Of a DNA stretch of 64,000 nucleotides, positions 18,808 to 27,987 are shown in pieces (within the stretch, counting starts at the first letter, position 1; every line of letters starts with the position of its first letter). This DNA comes from Saccharopolyspora elongata. Lineage in GTDB: Bacteria > Actinomycetota > Actinomycetes > Mycobacteriales > Pseudonocardiaceae. The stretch covers positions 62,001 to 126,000 of the forward strand of contig NZ_SMKW01000012.1 of assembly GCF_004348985.1 (NCBI RefSeq), given 5' to 3'. Both the position numbers and the translations under genes were made by a program. The notes under the pieces are model-generated. The model had not been told where the DNA came from and searched no databases. It worked only from the letters and a program-made list of their open reading frames with translations.

Positions 18808-19572
18808 TCAAAGCACCTTCGACAGGAACGACCTGGTGCGTTCGTGGCTCGGGGCGGCGATGATCTCGCGCGGGTCGCCGTGTTCGACGATGGTGCCCTC
18901 GTCCATGAAGACCAGCGTGCTGCCGACCTCGCGGGCGAAGCCGATCTCGTGGGTGACCAGCAGCATCGTCATCCCGTCGGCGGCCAGGTCGCGCATGGTC
19001 GCCAGCACCTCCCCGACCAGCTCGGGGTCCAGCGCCGAGGTCGGCTCGTCGAACAGCATCACCTTGGGGCGCATGGCCAGCGCCCGGGCGATCGCCACCC
19101 GCTGCTGCTGCCCGCCGGAGAGCTGGCCCGGGTAGGCGTCCTCCCGGGCCGCCAACCCGACCCGTTCCAGCAGCTCACGGGCGCGCTCGCGCACTTCCTC
19201 GCGCGGTTCCCGCTTGACCCGGCACGGCGCCTCCAGCAGGTTCTCCAGCACCGTCATGTGCGGGAAGAGGTTGAAGCGCTGGAAGACCATGCCGATGTCG
19301 GCGCGCTGCCGGGCGATATCGCGCTCCGGCAGCTCGATCAGCCGGTTGCCCGACCGCCGGTAGCCGATCCGGGCGCCGTCGACCTGCACCTCGCCACCGT
19401 CCACCCGCTCCAGGTGGTTGATGCAGCGCAGCAGCGTCGACTTGCCGCAACCGCTGGGGCCGATGATGCAGCACACCTCGCCGGAGTCGACCTCCAGGTC
19501 GATGCCGCGCAGCACCTCCACCGAACCGAACGACTTGCGCACGTCCCTGAGCTTCACCAGCGGGGTGCTCAC
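18808..19572 (-). CDS. Polar amino acid ABC transporter, ATP-binding protein
   Basis: A 254-residue GlnQ/HisP-type ATPase that powers import. Walker A is [11 protein letters not shown], the Q-loop is [15 protein letters not shown], the signature is [16 protein letters not shown], Walker B is [16 protein letters not shown] and the switch His is in LVTHEIGFA. The GTG start overlaps the permease stop (GTGA), showing translational coupling. With the permease and lipoprotein upstream it makes a complete polar amino acid (PAAT) importer. The second (usually glutamine or histidine or opine type) substrate is not determined by sequence. Confidence 0.93.
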   Translation of the reverse strand: MSTPLVKLRDVRKSFGSVEVLRGIDLEVDSGEVCCIIGPSGCGKSTLLRCINHLERVDGGEVQVDGARIGYRRSGNRLIELPERDIARQRADIGMVFQRFNLFPHMTVLENLLEAPCRVKREPREEVRERARELLERVGLAAREDAYPGQLSGGQQQRVAIARALAMRPKVMLFDEPTSALDPELVGEVLATMRDLAADGMTMLLVTHEIGFAREVGSTLVFMDEGTIVEHGDPREIIAAPSHERTRSFLSKVL

Positions 19573-20426
19573 GCGACGGCCCCCTTCCCGTAGTGCCGTT
19601 CGACGTAGTGCTGCGCCACGGTGAGCACCGATGTCATCGCGAGGTACCACAGCGCGGCGACGATGAGCAGCGGCATCGTCTGGTAGGTGCGGGAGTAGAT
19701 GACCTGCGCGCTGTGCATCAGGTCCATCGCGCCGAGCACGCTGACCAGCGAGGTGTTCTTCAGCGTGGCCACCGTCTGGTTCGCCGTCGGCGGGATGATG
19801 ATCCGCATCGCCTGCGGCAGCACGATCCGGCGCAGGATGTGCAGCTTGCCCATGCCCAGCGCCTGCGCGGCCTCGGTCTGCCCGCGGTCCACGCCGAGCA
19901 GGCCGCCGCGCACGATCTCGGCCATGTAGGCGGCCTCGTTGAGCGCCAGCCCGAGCACCGCGGCGACGAACGGGGTGATGAACACGTTGGCGTTGCCGGA
20001 GATCAGCACCGGGCCGAACGGGATCTTCAGCTCCAGCACCGGGTACAGGGCCGAGAGGTTGAACCAGAAGATGAGCTGGATCAGCAGCGGAGTGCCGCGG
20101 AAGAACCAGATGTAACCGGCCGCGGCGCCGCTGATCAGCTTGCTCTGCGACTGCCGCATCACGGCCAGCACGATGCCCAGCAGCAGCCCGGCGACCATGG
20201 TGATCGCGGTCAGCTCCACGGTCAGCAGCGCACCTTCGGCGATGGACCGCGCCGTGAGGTACTCCGCGACGACGTCCCACTCGTACTGCTCGTTGGTCAC
20301 CAGGCTGGTCAGCAGCGCCGCGCCCAGCAGCACCAGGACCACTGTCCCGACGATTCGCCACGGCCTCGGCCGCTTGACGATCACCAGCCGGCCGGTCTCG
20401 CCGACCGCTGCGTCCACTGTGGTCAT
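19569..20426 (-). CDS. Polar amino acid ABC transporter, permease
   Basis: A 285-residue HisM/GlnP-type membrane subunit with an N-terminal helix (about 25-45) before the transport domain and about five more helices. The ATPase-contact EAA loop is seen as [21 protein letters not shown]. Only one permease is encoded, so it probably works as a homodimer. Its stop overlaps the start of the ATPase gene, and the binding protein gene ends 21 bases upstream, so the three form one operon. Confidence 0.92.
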   Translation of the reverse strand: MTTVDAAVGETGRLVIVKRPRPWRIVGTVVLVLLGAALLTSLVTNEQYEWDVVAEYLTARSIAEGALLTVELTAITMVAGLLLGIVLAVMRQSQSKLISGAAAGYIWFFRGTPLLIQLIFWFNLSALYPVLELKIPFGPVLISGNANVFITPFVAAVLGLALNEAAYMAEIVRGGLLGVDRGQTEAAQALGMGKLHILRRIVLPQAMRIIIPPTANQTVATLKNTSLVSVLGAMDLMHSAQVIYSRTYQTMPLLIVAALWYLAMTSVLTVAQHYVERHYGKGAVA

Positions 20427-20447
20427 GAGCGGGGTTCTCCTCGCTGG

Positions 20448-21371
20448 TCAGGAAGCCGGGGTTTCCACGACGGGGTCGACGATCGCGTTGGCGTCCATCC
20501 CCCAGCGGTGGAAGATGCGCCGGTAGCCGCCGTTCTCCATCAGCGTGCGCAGCGCGGCCTGCACCGCCGGGGTGAGGTCGGAGTCCTTGGGCAGCCCGAT
20601 GGTGATCGCGCTGACGTTCAGCTCGCCGATCAGCTCGAACGAGTCCGGCGCCTGCGTCTGGGCGTAGGCCAGCACCGGCGTGTCAGCGAACACCGCGTCG
20701 ACCCGGCCGCTGTCCAACTGCAGCAGCGCATCGTTCTGGCTGGGCAGGATGACCGGCTCGATCGGGTCGGTGCCCTTGCAAGTCCGCTCGCTGAGCTCGG
20801 GCAGCCGCTGGGACTCCTGGATCGAGCCCTGCTGCACGGCGACCTTGAAGCCGCACAGCCGCTCGGTGGACAGGCCCAGCGGATTGCGGGTCTTGACCGC
20901 CAGTCCACTGCCCCAGGAGCCGTAGCGGACCATGTCGAGCGTCTCCAGGCGCTTGGCCGTGGGCGACATGCTGGAGATCGTGAAGTCGTAGCGCTTCGCC
21001 TGCAGCCCCGGGATGATCCCGTCCAGCGGCACGTTGTGCAGCGTCACGGGGAGGCCGAACAGGCGTCCCATCGCCCGCGCCAGGTCGGGGTTCAGCCCGA
21101 CGATCGTCGTGTTGTCCTCGGCGTAGAACTTGGTCGGCGCGCTGGAGACGTTCATGACCACGTTGAGCGTCCCGGCCTCGCGGATCCGCGCCGGCAGCAA
21201 CGCGGCGACAGCCGGATCGGCGGCGAGACCGTCGAACGTCTCGTACTTGGGCCCGTCCGCGGTGCCCGTGACGTTCTCGTGGGGGTTCGTGCAGCCGACG
21301 GCGGTCAGCGACACCACCAGCGCGCCGACGACGAGCAGCCGCAGTCGGCGGGCGGCGGGCAGTGAGGGCAT
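20448..21371 (-). CDS. Amino acid ABC transporter, substrate-binding lipoprotein
   Basis: A 307-residue SBP_bac_3 family protein. The N-terminus has a hydrophobic signal followed by the lipobox LTAVGC, so it is a lipoprotein anchored at the outer face of the membrane. The binding domain includes [18 protein letters not shown] and the [19 protein letters not shown] block. The ATG at 21371 is preceded by GGAG at five bases; an ATG seven codons upstream lacks such a site. It is the first gene of the operon. On the minus strand, GGATTCAATATACG upstream is a possible promoter element. Confidence 0.92.
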   Translation of the reverse strand: MPSLPAARRLRLLVVGALVVSLTAVGCTNPHENVTGTADGPKYETFDGLAADPAVAALLPARIREAGTLNVVMNVSSAPTKFYAEDNTTIVGLNPDLARAMGRLFGLPVTLHNVPLDGIIPGLQAKRYDFTISSMSPTAKRLETLDMVRYGSWGSGLAVKTRNPLGLSTERLCGFKVAVQQGSIQESQRLPELSERTCKGTDPIEPVILPSQNDALLQLDSGRVDAVFADTPVLAYAQTQAPDSFELIGELNVSAITIGLPKDSDLTPAVQAALRTLMENGGYRRIFHRWGMDANAIVDPVVETPAS

Positions 21372-21555
21372 GCGCACTCCAGATGGCTGCATCGGCGAAG
21401 ATCCCGGCCGGCGGGTGCGGCTCGGCCCGGCGGGAGTGGAACGTATATTGAATCCAACTCCGGTTTGGCCGCAAGACCTCCAGCGCGAGTCATCGCGCCT
21501 GCGGGCGACAGGAAGACTTGCGCTCGAACCTAGATTTCCTTTGTGGACGGTTGCG

Positions 21556-21801
21556 TCAGTACTCGTGCATGTACCGGTCGAACGCGGCGTTGGCCGCCGC
21601 CCACTCGTGGGTGATCAGCTCGGTCGGCACGTCCGGCCGCGGCTCGGCGTCCACGGTGACGACGAACCCCGGCTCGGAGACCCGGCGGCGCAGCTGCACC
21701 AGGCACCCGCCCGCCGAGCGGCCGAACCGCTCCCCGTTGTCCTTGGACTCGACCTGGCCCGGCTGCAGGGCGGACAGGTCGTCGTTCGAGTTTTCCGCCA
21801 T
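21556..21801 (-). CDS. Small conserved-type hypothetical protein, 81 aa
   Basis: An 81-residue acidic protein starting MAENSNDDLSALQPGQVE and ending HEWAAANAAFDRYMHEY. It has one Cys and no membrane segment. The sequence style (FGRSAGGCLVQLRRRV) is that of short actinobacterial proteins of unknown function; I cannot name a domain. It lies between the ABC operon and a divergent membrane glycosyltransferase gene. A start two codons upstream (GTG) is possible. Confidence 0.6.
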   Translation of the reverse strand: MAENSNDDLSALQPGQVESKDNGERFGRSAGGCLVQLRRRVSEPGFVVTVDAEPRPDVPTELITHEWAAANAAFDRYMHEY

Positions 21802-21956
21802 GCGCACGTTTGTAGCCCAATCCGGCAATCCTGGCACGCCGTTGCCTGCCCGTTCGAACAGGCGTGCCCGCGCCGCGCGCGGGAACCCGAGATCGGCACC
21901 ACGGCCCGCTACCACAACTAAACTGCGTCGCGAAACGCGCGAGGTCAGGGGGGCAG

Positions 21957-23458
21957 ATGAGCGCGAGTTCCAGCACCGCCGCCGCGGAGACCACCGACCG
22001 CATCCCCCGCGCCCTCCCGCCGTTCGCCCGCTCCGCGGTGCCGGTCGTCGCCGCGGCGACCCTCGCGCTCCTGCTCGCCCTGACGACCCGCTACGACTAC
22101 GTCACCGACGAGCTCTACTTCCTGGCTGCCGGGAAGTTCTACCCCGACTGGGGGTACATGGACCAGCAGCCGCTGGTCCCGCTCCTCGCCGCGTTCCTGG
22201 ACCGGACGTTCCCCGGCTCCCTGTTCGCCTTCCGGCTGCTCCCGGCCGTCGCCACGGCGCTCGGCGCGATCGTCGCGGCGTTCATGGCACGGGAGCTGGG
22301 CGGGAGCAGGCGAGCCCAGGTTCTCGCCGCGGCGGCGTATCCGCTCTCTCCGTGGATCCTGCTCAACGGCCACTGGCTCACGCGTCCACAATGGATCTGC
22401 TCCAGTGGACGACCATCCTCTGGTCGCTGACCCGCTGGGCGAGGCTCCTGCACGGCGGCGTCGACCGCGATCGGCTGCTGCTCGGCGTCGGCCTGATCAC
22501 CGCCCTGGCGGTGCAGACGAAGTTCCAGGTGCTCGTGCTGATCGTGGCACTGCTGGTGAGCATCGCGATCACCGGCCCGAGATCCCTCTTCGCCCGGCCG
22601 GCGCTGTGGCTCGCCGCCGCGATCCCGCTGGTCACGGCGATCCCGACGCTGTGGTGGCAGGCCCGCCACGGCTGGCCCGCCCTGGCTATGGGCACCGCGG
22701 TGAACAGCGAGAACGACCGGCTGCTCATGGTGCCGACTGCGCTGTTCTACGCGGGCCTGCTGGTGGGCGCCGCGTGCTGCTGCTACGGCGCCCTCCGGCT
22801 CCTGCGGGCCCCGGAGCTGCTGCCGTTCCGGTTCCTCGGCTGGGCCGCGATCGCGGTGTTCCTGTTCTTCCTTGCCGCCGGCGGCCGGCCGAACTACGTC
22901 GCGGGCCTGTTCGGGCTGCTGTTCGCCGCGGCGGCCACCGGCTTGCAGCGCCGCACGGGAAAGCTGCTGTGGCCCGCCTACCTGCTCTCGGCGGTCCTGC
23001 CGCTGTCGCTGCTGCCGGTCTACCCGCTGGGCTTCCTGGCCCGCCATCCCGAGCTACCGAGCTACGTCCGCCTCTACGAGACTGGCTGGCCCGAACTCAC
23101 CGAAGCGGTGGCCCGCGCTTACCGAGCGCTCCCGGCCGAGCAGCAGCGCCGCACGGCGATCGTCGCCGAGAACTACTACCTGGCGGGGGCGCTCGACGTC
23201 TTCGGCCGGAAAGCGGGCCTGCCCCGCGCCTACAGCCCGCACCGCGGCTACTGGTTCTTCGGCGCACCGCCGGAAACCACCGACTCCGTGCTCTACGTCG
23301 GGAGCAGGAATCCGCTTTCCGTCCACTTCGGACGATCGCGGGAACTCGGCGAGGTCGAGACGGGCCTGGTGAACGTGGCGCAGGGCAACACGATCACGCT
23401 CTACCAGGACCCGTTGCAGCCGTGGCCCGCGCTGTGGCCGCGAATCCGCACGATCTGA
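21957..23458 (+). pseudogene. ArnT/PMT-type (GT39-like) membrane glycosyltransferase, disrupted by a frameshift
   Basis: The gene encodes a polytopic membrane protein of about 500 residues resembling glycosyltransferase family 39 (dolichyl/polyprenyl-phosphate sugar transferases acting at the outer membrane face). The N-terminal part reads TTRYDYVTDELYFLAAGKFY (typical D-E in the first loop) and then DWGYMDQQPLVPLLAAFLD, up to LLNGHWLT at about 22382. There the frame changes: STMDLLQWTTILWSL continues in the +2-related frame to the TGA at 23456-23458. The ATG at 21957 has AGGGGGG in front. A single indel near 22380-22384 restores a full protein, so it is either a recent null mutation or a sequence error. 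Confidence 0.8.
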
Positions 23459-23461
23459 CGC

Positions 23462-24805
23462 TCACCTCGGGCCCCAGGGACCGCCGGGCCGCGGGCCGTT
23501 CGGCCCCGGCGGCTGCGGCGGACGCCCCGGCGGCCGGTGCCCGCCGGGCGGCTGCGGGCCACGGGCGGCCGGTGGGCGCGGCTGGTAGGCCGGCAGCCGG
23601 CCCGCCGCGAGCTGCGCGGGCGGGGCGAAGAAGCCCGACCGCTCCTGGCGGGCCCACGGCGGCGGAGGCGCCTGCGGCAGCCGCCGGAAGAAAGCGTCCC
23701 GCGCAGCCCGCATCAATCCCAAGATCGCCTCCCGCCTGGCGAAGAACTTCTCCGGCGGGATCGTCTCCTTCTCGGCGTGCGCGTGCAAGAGTGCGAGTTC
23801 GGTGGCCGCCAGCTGGTAGTCGCCCATCGCCCGCGCCCCGGTCGCGCCCGCCTGCGCGCGCGCCCAGTGCCGCGCCTGCCGGCGACCGGCGAGGCTGCCG
23901 AGCATCTGCACGTCGCGCGGCTGCACCAGGCCGCTCGGGATGTAGGCGGGCAGGTACTTGCGGATCAGGTGCACCAGTCGCTTGCGGTCCAGCACCACGA
24001 TCACGACGAGCGCGATCAGCACCAGGAACTGCACCAGGTACGCCACCACCATGCCCGGGAAGCCGGCGATCGTCAGGCTGCCGTTCCACAGCGCGTGCAG
24101 GAAGACCGCCCCGCACCAACCGCCGACCACGGCGAAGAACCGGCCCACGCCCCGGTGCGTCGCGGCGTAGGCGACGCCTAGTCCGGTCATCGCGGTGTAC
24201 ATCGGGTGCCCCAGCGGCGCGATCACGCCGCGGATCAGCACCGTCACCCAGATCTCGCCGGTCTCGGCGCCCAAGCCCTGCATGTAGTAGAGGACGTTCT
24301 CGACCAGCGCGAAGCCCAGCCCGCACATCCCGGCGTAGACGATCCCGTCGGTCGGCCCGTCGATCTCGTGCCGCCGCACCCACAGCAGGTACAGCAGCAG
24401 CGCACCCTTGAAGCTCTCCTCGACCACCGGCGCGACGATCGACACCGTGACCACCGAGGCGGCCTCCGCACCCAGCGCCGGAGCCATCAGGATCTCGCTG
24501 CCGGTGTTCACGACCAGCGCGCCGATGATGGCCACTCCGGCGCCCCAGCCGAACGCCAGCCACAGGTTGAGCTGCGGCTCCGGCTCCAGCCGGTCGATGA
24601 GCAGGATCAGGCCGATGAGCACGACGGCGGTCGGCAGCGCCAGCGCGGTGCCGATCACCACGTTCACCGGCCCGCCCTGCAGCAGGTAGAAGGCCAGCGC
24701 CAGCAGCAGGCAGAACCCGGACACGACCAGGCCGATGATCAGCGGTATCGGCGCGCGGTTGGTGCTGCGGCCTTCCAGGACGGACCGAGGACTGAGTGCG
24801 GGCAT
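23462..24805 (-). CDS. PrsW-family intramembrane metalloprotease
   Basis: A 447-residue membrane protein with about nine helices and a long proline/glycine-rich C-terminal tail (after about residue 385). The PrsW glutamyl-metalloprotease motifs are present: EESFKG, the second ENVLYY motif, the GHPMYTAMTG segment and HALWNGS. In Bacillus PrsW starts site-1 cleavage of an anti-sigma factor; in actinobacteria the substrates are mostly unknown. The gene is convergent with the frameshifted glycosyltransferase, with only three bases between the stop codons. Confidence 0.88.
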   Translation of the reverse strand: MPALSPRSVLEGRSTNRAPIPLIIGLVVSGFCLLLALAFYLLQGGPVNVVIGTALALPTAVVLIGLILLIDRLEPEPQLNLWLAFGWGAGVAIIGALVVNTGSEILMAPALGAEAASVVTVSIVAPVVEESFKGALLLYLLWVRRHEIDGPTDGIVYAGMCGLGFALVENVLYYMQGLGAETGEIWVTVLIRGVIAPLGHPMYTAMTGLGVAYAATHRGVGRFFAVVGGWCGAVFLHALWNGSLTIAGFPGMVVAYLVQFLVLIALVVIVVLDRKRLVHLIRKYLPAYIPSGLVQPRDVQMLGSLAGRRQARHWARAQAGATGARAMGDYQLAATELALLHAHAEKETIPPEKFFARREAILGLMRAARDAFFRRLPQAPPPPWARQERSGFFAPPAQLAAGRLPAYQPRPPAARGPQPPGGHRPPGRPPQPPGPNGPRPGGPWGPR

Positions 24806-24850
24806 GCCCGCGAGCGTAGGAGATGCCCCGAGCCCCCGTCCCGGGTACCG

Positions 24851-24882
24851 CGATCTCGCCGGAGATCACCGGTCTCCGATCG
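24851..24882 (-). terminator. Dyad cluster after the amidase gene
   Basis: Overlapping inverted repeats (GATCTC-GCCG-GAGATC, CGGAGA/TCTCCG, CGATC/GATCG) lie about 70 bases beyond the amidase stop. They could end transcription of the amidase. There is no T-run. Confidence 0.4.
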
Positions 24883-24953
24883 TCCCGGACGGGGCGCCCT
24901 CGACTCGTTCCGACCGCTCCGCCCGGCACATCCTCCCAGCGATCGGCGTCGCG

Positions 24954-26378
24954 CTAGAGCGCCGGACGGTGGCTTTCCGTGTACGCCCACGGCCGGACCC
25001 GCTCCAGTTCCTTGCCCAGCCGGAACACCGTGGCGTCGTCGTAGGTGTGGCCGACGATCTGCACACCGGTGGGCACGCCGTTGTCGCCGTGGCCACTGGG
25101 CACCGCGAGCACGGGGCACCGGTTGTTGATGTTGAACGGGGTCGTCAGCGTCGCGTCGGAGAACCGGGCGAAGCGGTGACCGTCCACTTCGAACTCGCCG
25201 ATCAGGTCGTCCCCGGCCGGCAGCGCCGGAATCGCCGCGGTCGGGCACAGCAGGGCGTCGAAACCGGACATCGCCTCGGCCAGCTCGCGCTGCATGCGGG
25301 TCTCGATCCGCAGCCCCTCGAGGAAGCCGCCCCGGTCCGCGGCCTTCGCCGCCCAGCCCAGGAACGCCGCGGTGTAGGGCGCGACGAGGTCGCGCCGGTC
25401 GCCGACGACGTCCTGGACCAGCGCCCCGAAGATGGTGCCGAAGTGCTTGCCGGTGGCCCGGCCGATCTCCGCGCGGGTCCAGGGCAGTTCGATCTCCTCC
25501 ACGACCACACCGGCCTGCGCCAGCGCGTCGGCGGCCGCGCGGGTGTTGCGCTCGACGTCCGGCTTGACGTCGTAGTCACCGAGGCGCACGCACAGCGCCA
25601 CCCGCATCCCGGCGGCCGGTTCGTACTCGGTGGGCAGCGCGATGCGGGGCCGCAACGACGTGTGGTCGCGCGGGTCGGGGCCGATCAGCGTGTTGGCGAA
25701 CAGGATCGTGTCGTCGACGGTGCGGGCCAGCGGGCCGTCGCCGCGGTAGAAGTCCATCGACAGCGGCGGAGTGCCGGGAATCCGGCCGTAGGGGGCCTTG
25801 AACCCGACGATTCCGGTGAAGGCGGCGGGAATCCGGGTGGAGCCGCCGATGTCGGACGCCGTGGCCAGCAGCGCCGTGCCGGCGGCTAGCGCGGCGGCGG
25901 ACCCGCCGGAGGAGCCGCCGGGCGTGTAGTCCGGGTTCCACGGGTTGCGGGTGATACCCCACATCGGCGTGTGGGTGAACGGGGAGATGCTGAACTCCGG
26001 CGTGGTGGTGCGGGCGTGGATGATGCCGCCCGCATCCAGGACGCGGTCGATGACCGGGGCGTTCTCGGCGGCCACTCCGCCCTCGCTGATCAAGGATCCC
26101 TCGGTCAGCGACCGTCCCGCGATGGCGTGCTTCTCCTTGGCGGCGACCGGGATTCCCTCCAGCGGCCGGGGCGCGGGCCCCTTGCCCAGGTACCGGGCCT
26201 CGGCCTGCGCGGCGGCCGCCAGGGCCTCGTCGAAGAGCCGCTCGGTGAAGGCGTTCACCTTGGGCTCGACCTGCTCGGTGCGCTCGATCAGCGCCTCCAG
26301 CAGCTCCACCGGTGATAACGCGCGCTTGGCGAACAGCGCGCGCGCTTCGGTCGCACTGAGATAGATCAGCTCCGACAT
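24954..26378 (-). CDS. Amidase (amidase-signature family)
   Basis: A 474-residue serine amidohydrolase. The Ser-cisSer-Lys triad is visible: Lys in GIPVAAKEKH (about residue 80), the glycine/serine signature PGGSSGGSAAALAAG, and the nucleophile region ASDIGGSTRIPAAF. The family hydrolyses amides of many carboxylic acids. It is read in the same direction as mmsA and the aminotransferase but 115 bases behind a large inverted repeat. A role in releasing a beta-amino acid or in nitrogen salvage within that pathway is a guess from context. Confidence 0.9.
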   Translation of the reverse strand: MSELIYLSATEARALFAKRALSPVELLEALIERTEQVEPKVNAFTERLFDEALAAAAQAEARYLGKGPAPRPLEGIPVAAKEKHAIAGRSLTEGSLISEGGVAAENAPVIDRVLDAGGIIHARTTTPEFSISPFTHTPMWGITRNPWNPDYTPGGSSGGSAAALAAGTALLATASDIGGSTRIPAAFTGIVGFKAPYGRIPGTPPLSMDFYRGDGPLARTVDDTILFANTLIGPDPRDHTSLRPRIALPTEYEPAAGMRVALCVRLGDYDVKPDVERNTRAAADALAQAGVVVEEIELPWTRAEIGRATGKHFGTIFGALVQDVVGDRRDLVAPYTAAFLGWAAKAADRGGFLEGLRIETRMQRELAEAMSGFDALLCPTAAIPALPAGDDLIGEFEVDGHRFARFSDATLTTPFNINNRCPVLAVPSGHGDNGVPTGVQIVGHTYDDATVFRLGKELERVRPWAYTESHRPAL

Positions 26379-26412
26379 GCCACTCCTTTATTCAGCTGTT
26401 GCACCGTTGTCG

Positions 26413-26472
26413 CGCAGGTGTCGTGAGTGGCCGTGGCCGCCGGGGCGACCATTGCCACGCACGACACCTGCG
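26413..26472. repeat. Long inverted repeat between mmsA and the amidase gene
   Basis: A perfect 13-bp stem CGCAGGTGTCGTG/CACGACACCTGCG, then a 2x2 internal loop and a 4-bp inner stem (TGGC/GCCA), closing a 22-base loop. It would form a very stable hairpin in the mmsA-amidase intergenic RNA. It may terminate or attenuate transcription into the amidase, or protect the mmsA message 3' end. Confidence 0.7.
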
Positions 26473-26493
26473 GGGAGGGCGCGCGGCCCGACC

Positions 26494-27987
26494 TCAGCTG
26501 TTCTGCGGAAACCCGAGGTTGACGCCGCCGTGGGACGGGTCCGGCCACCGCGTGGTGACCACCTTCGTGCGGGTGTAGAACTGGATGCCGTCCGGGCCGT
26601 AGGCGTGCGCGTCGCCGAACAGCGAGTCCTTCCAGCCGCCGAACGAGTAGTACGACACCGGCACCGGGATCGGCACGTTCACGCCGATCATGCCGACCTC
26701 GACCTCCTCGCAGAACTGCCGCGCGGCGCCGCCGTTCTCGGTGAACACCGCCGTGCCGTTGCCGTACGGGTTGTTGTTGAGCACCTCGATCGCCGAGTCG
26801 TAGCCGGGCACCCGCAGCACCGACAGGACGGGGCCGAAGATCTCGTCGGTGTAGATCGACATGTCGGTGCCCACGCGGTCGAACAGCGTCGGCCCCAGCC
26901 AGAACCCGTCGTCCCCGCCGTCGACCCGCACGCCGCGCCCGTCCACCACCAGGTCCGCGCCCGCTTCGATGCCGGCGTCCACATAGGACGTCACACGGTC
27001 CCGGTGGGCGGCGGTGACCAGCGGGCCCATGTCGCAGCCGCGGCGCCCGTCGCCGACGCTGAGCTTGGCCATCCGTTCCGCGATCTTGGCGACGAGCTCG
27101 TCGCCGACCGGGTCGACGGCGACGACCGCGGAGATCGCCATGCACCGCTCCCCCGCCGAGCCGAACCCGGCCGACACCGCGGCGTCCGCGGCCAGGTCGA
27201 GGTCGGCGTCGGGCAGCACCACCATGTGGTTCTTCGCCCCGCCGAGGGCCTGCACCCGCTTGCCGTTGCCGGTGCCGGTCTCGTAGACGTAGCGCGCCAC
27301 CGGCGTGGAGCCGACGAACGACACCGCCTTCACCACCGGGTGCGCCAGCAGCGCGTCGACCGCGACCTTGTCGCCGTGCACCACGTTGAACACGCCGTCG
27401 GGCAGCCCGGCCTCCTGCCACAGCCCTGCGATGAAGTTCGCCGCCGACGGGTCCTTCTCGCTGGGCTTGAGCACCACGGCGTTGCCGCAGGCGATGGCGC
27501 CCGGCACGAACCACAGCGGCACCATGGCCGGGAAGTTGAACGGCGAGATCACCCCGACGACGCCCACCGGCTGCCGCACCGAGTGCACGTCCACGCTCGT
27601 CGAGGCGTTCTCCGAGAAGCCGCCCTTGAGCAGGTTGGGGATGCCGCAGGCGTACTCGACGTTCTCCAGGCCGCGCTGCACCTCGCCGGCGGCATCGGAG
27701 ACGACCTTGCCGTGCTCGGCGGTGATGATCTCGGCCAGCTCGCCCTTGCGCTGGTTGAGCAGCTCGCGGAAGGCGAACAGCACGTTGGACCGCTTCGCCA
27801 GCGACGCGCGCCGCCAGCTCTTGAGCGCCTCGGCGGCCGCCGTGACCGCGGCGTCCACATCGGACTCCGCTGCGAACGCGACCCGCTTGGTCACCTGCCC
27901 GGTGGCGGGGTCGAAGACCTCCCCGCTGCGCTGCGGGGCCGCGTCGGCGGGCTTGCCCGCGATCCAGTGCCTGATCAGTTCTGTCAT
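26494..27987 (-). CDS. mmsA: CoA-acylating methylmalonate-semialdehyde dehydrogenase
   Basis: A 497-residue aldehyde dehydrogenase of the CoA-acylating MMSDH type, converting methylmalonate semialdehyde or malonate semialdehyde plus CoA and NAD+ to propionyl-CoA or acetyl-CoA. The nucleophilic Cys lies in FGSAGERCMAIS, which is characteristic of this subfamily; ISPFNFPAMVPLWFVPGAIACGN and the C-terminal SFGGWKDSLFGD also match. The start overlaps the aminotransferase stop (ATGA) and has AGGAG upstream. The pair converts beta-alanine or 3-aminoisobutyrate through the semialdehyde to the CoA ester. Confidence 0.93.
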   Translation of the reverse strand: MTELIRHWIAGKPADAAPQRSGEVFDPATGQVTKRVAFAAESDVDAAVTAAAEALKSWRRASLAKRSNVLFAFRELLNQRKGELAEIITAEHGKVVSDAAGEVQRGLENVEYACGIPNLLKGGFSENASTSVDVHSVRQPVGVVGVISPFNFPAMVPLWFVPGAIACGNAVVLKPSEKDPSAANFIAGLWQEAGLPDGVFNVVHGDKVAVDALLAHPVVKAVSFVGSTPVARYVYETGTGNGKRVQALGGAKNHMVVLPDADLDLAADAAVSAGFGSAGERCMAISAVVAVDPVGDELVAKIAERMAKLSVGDGRRGCDMGPLVTAAHRDRVTSYVDAGIEAGADLVVDGRGVRVDGGDDGFWLGPTLFDRVGTDMSIYTDEIFGPVLSVLRVPGYDSAIEVLNNNPYGNGTAVFTENGGAARQFCEEVEVGMIGVNVPIPVPVSYYSFGGWKDSLFGDAHAYGPDGIQFYTRTKVVTTRWPDPSHGGVNLGFPQNS

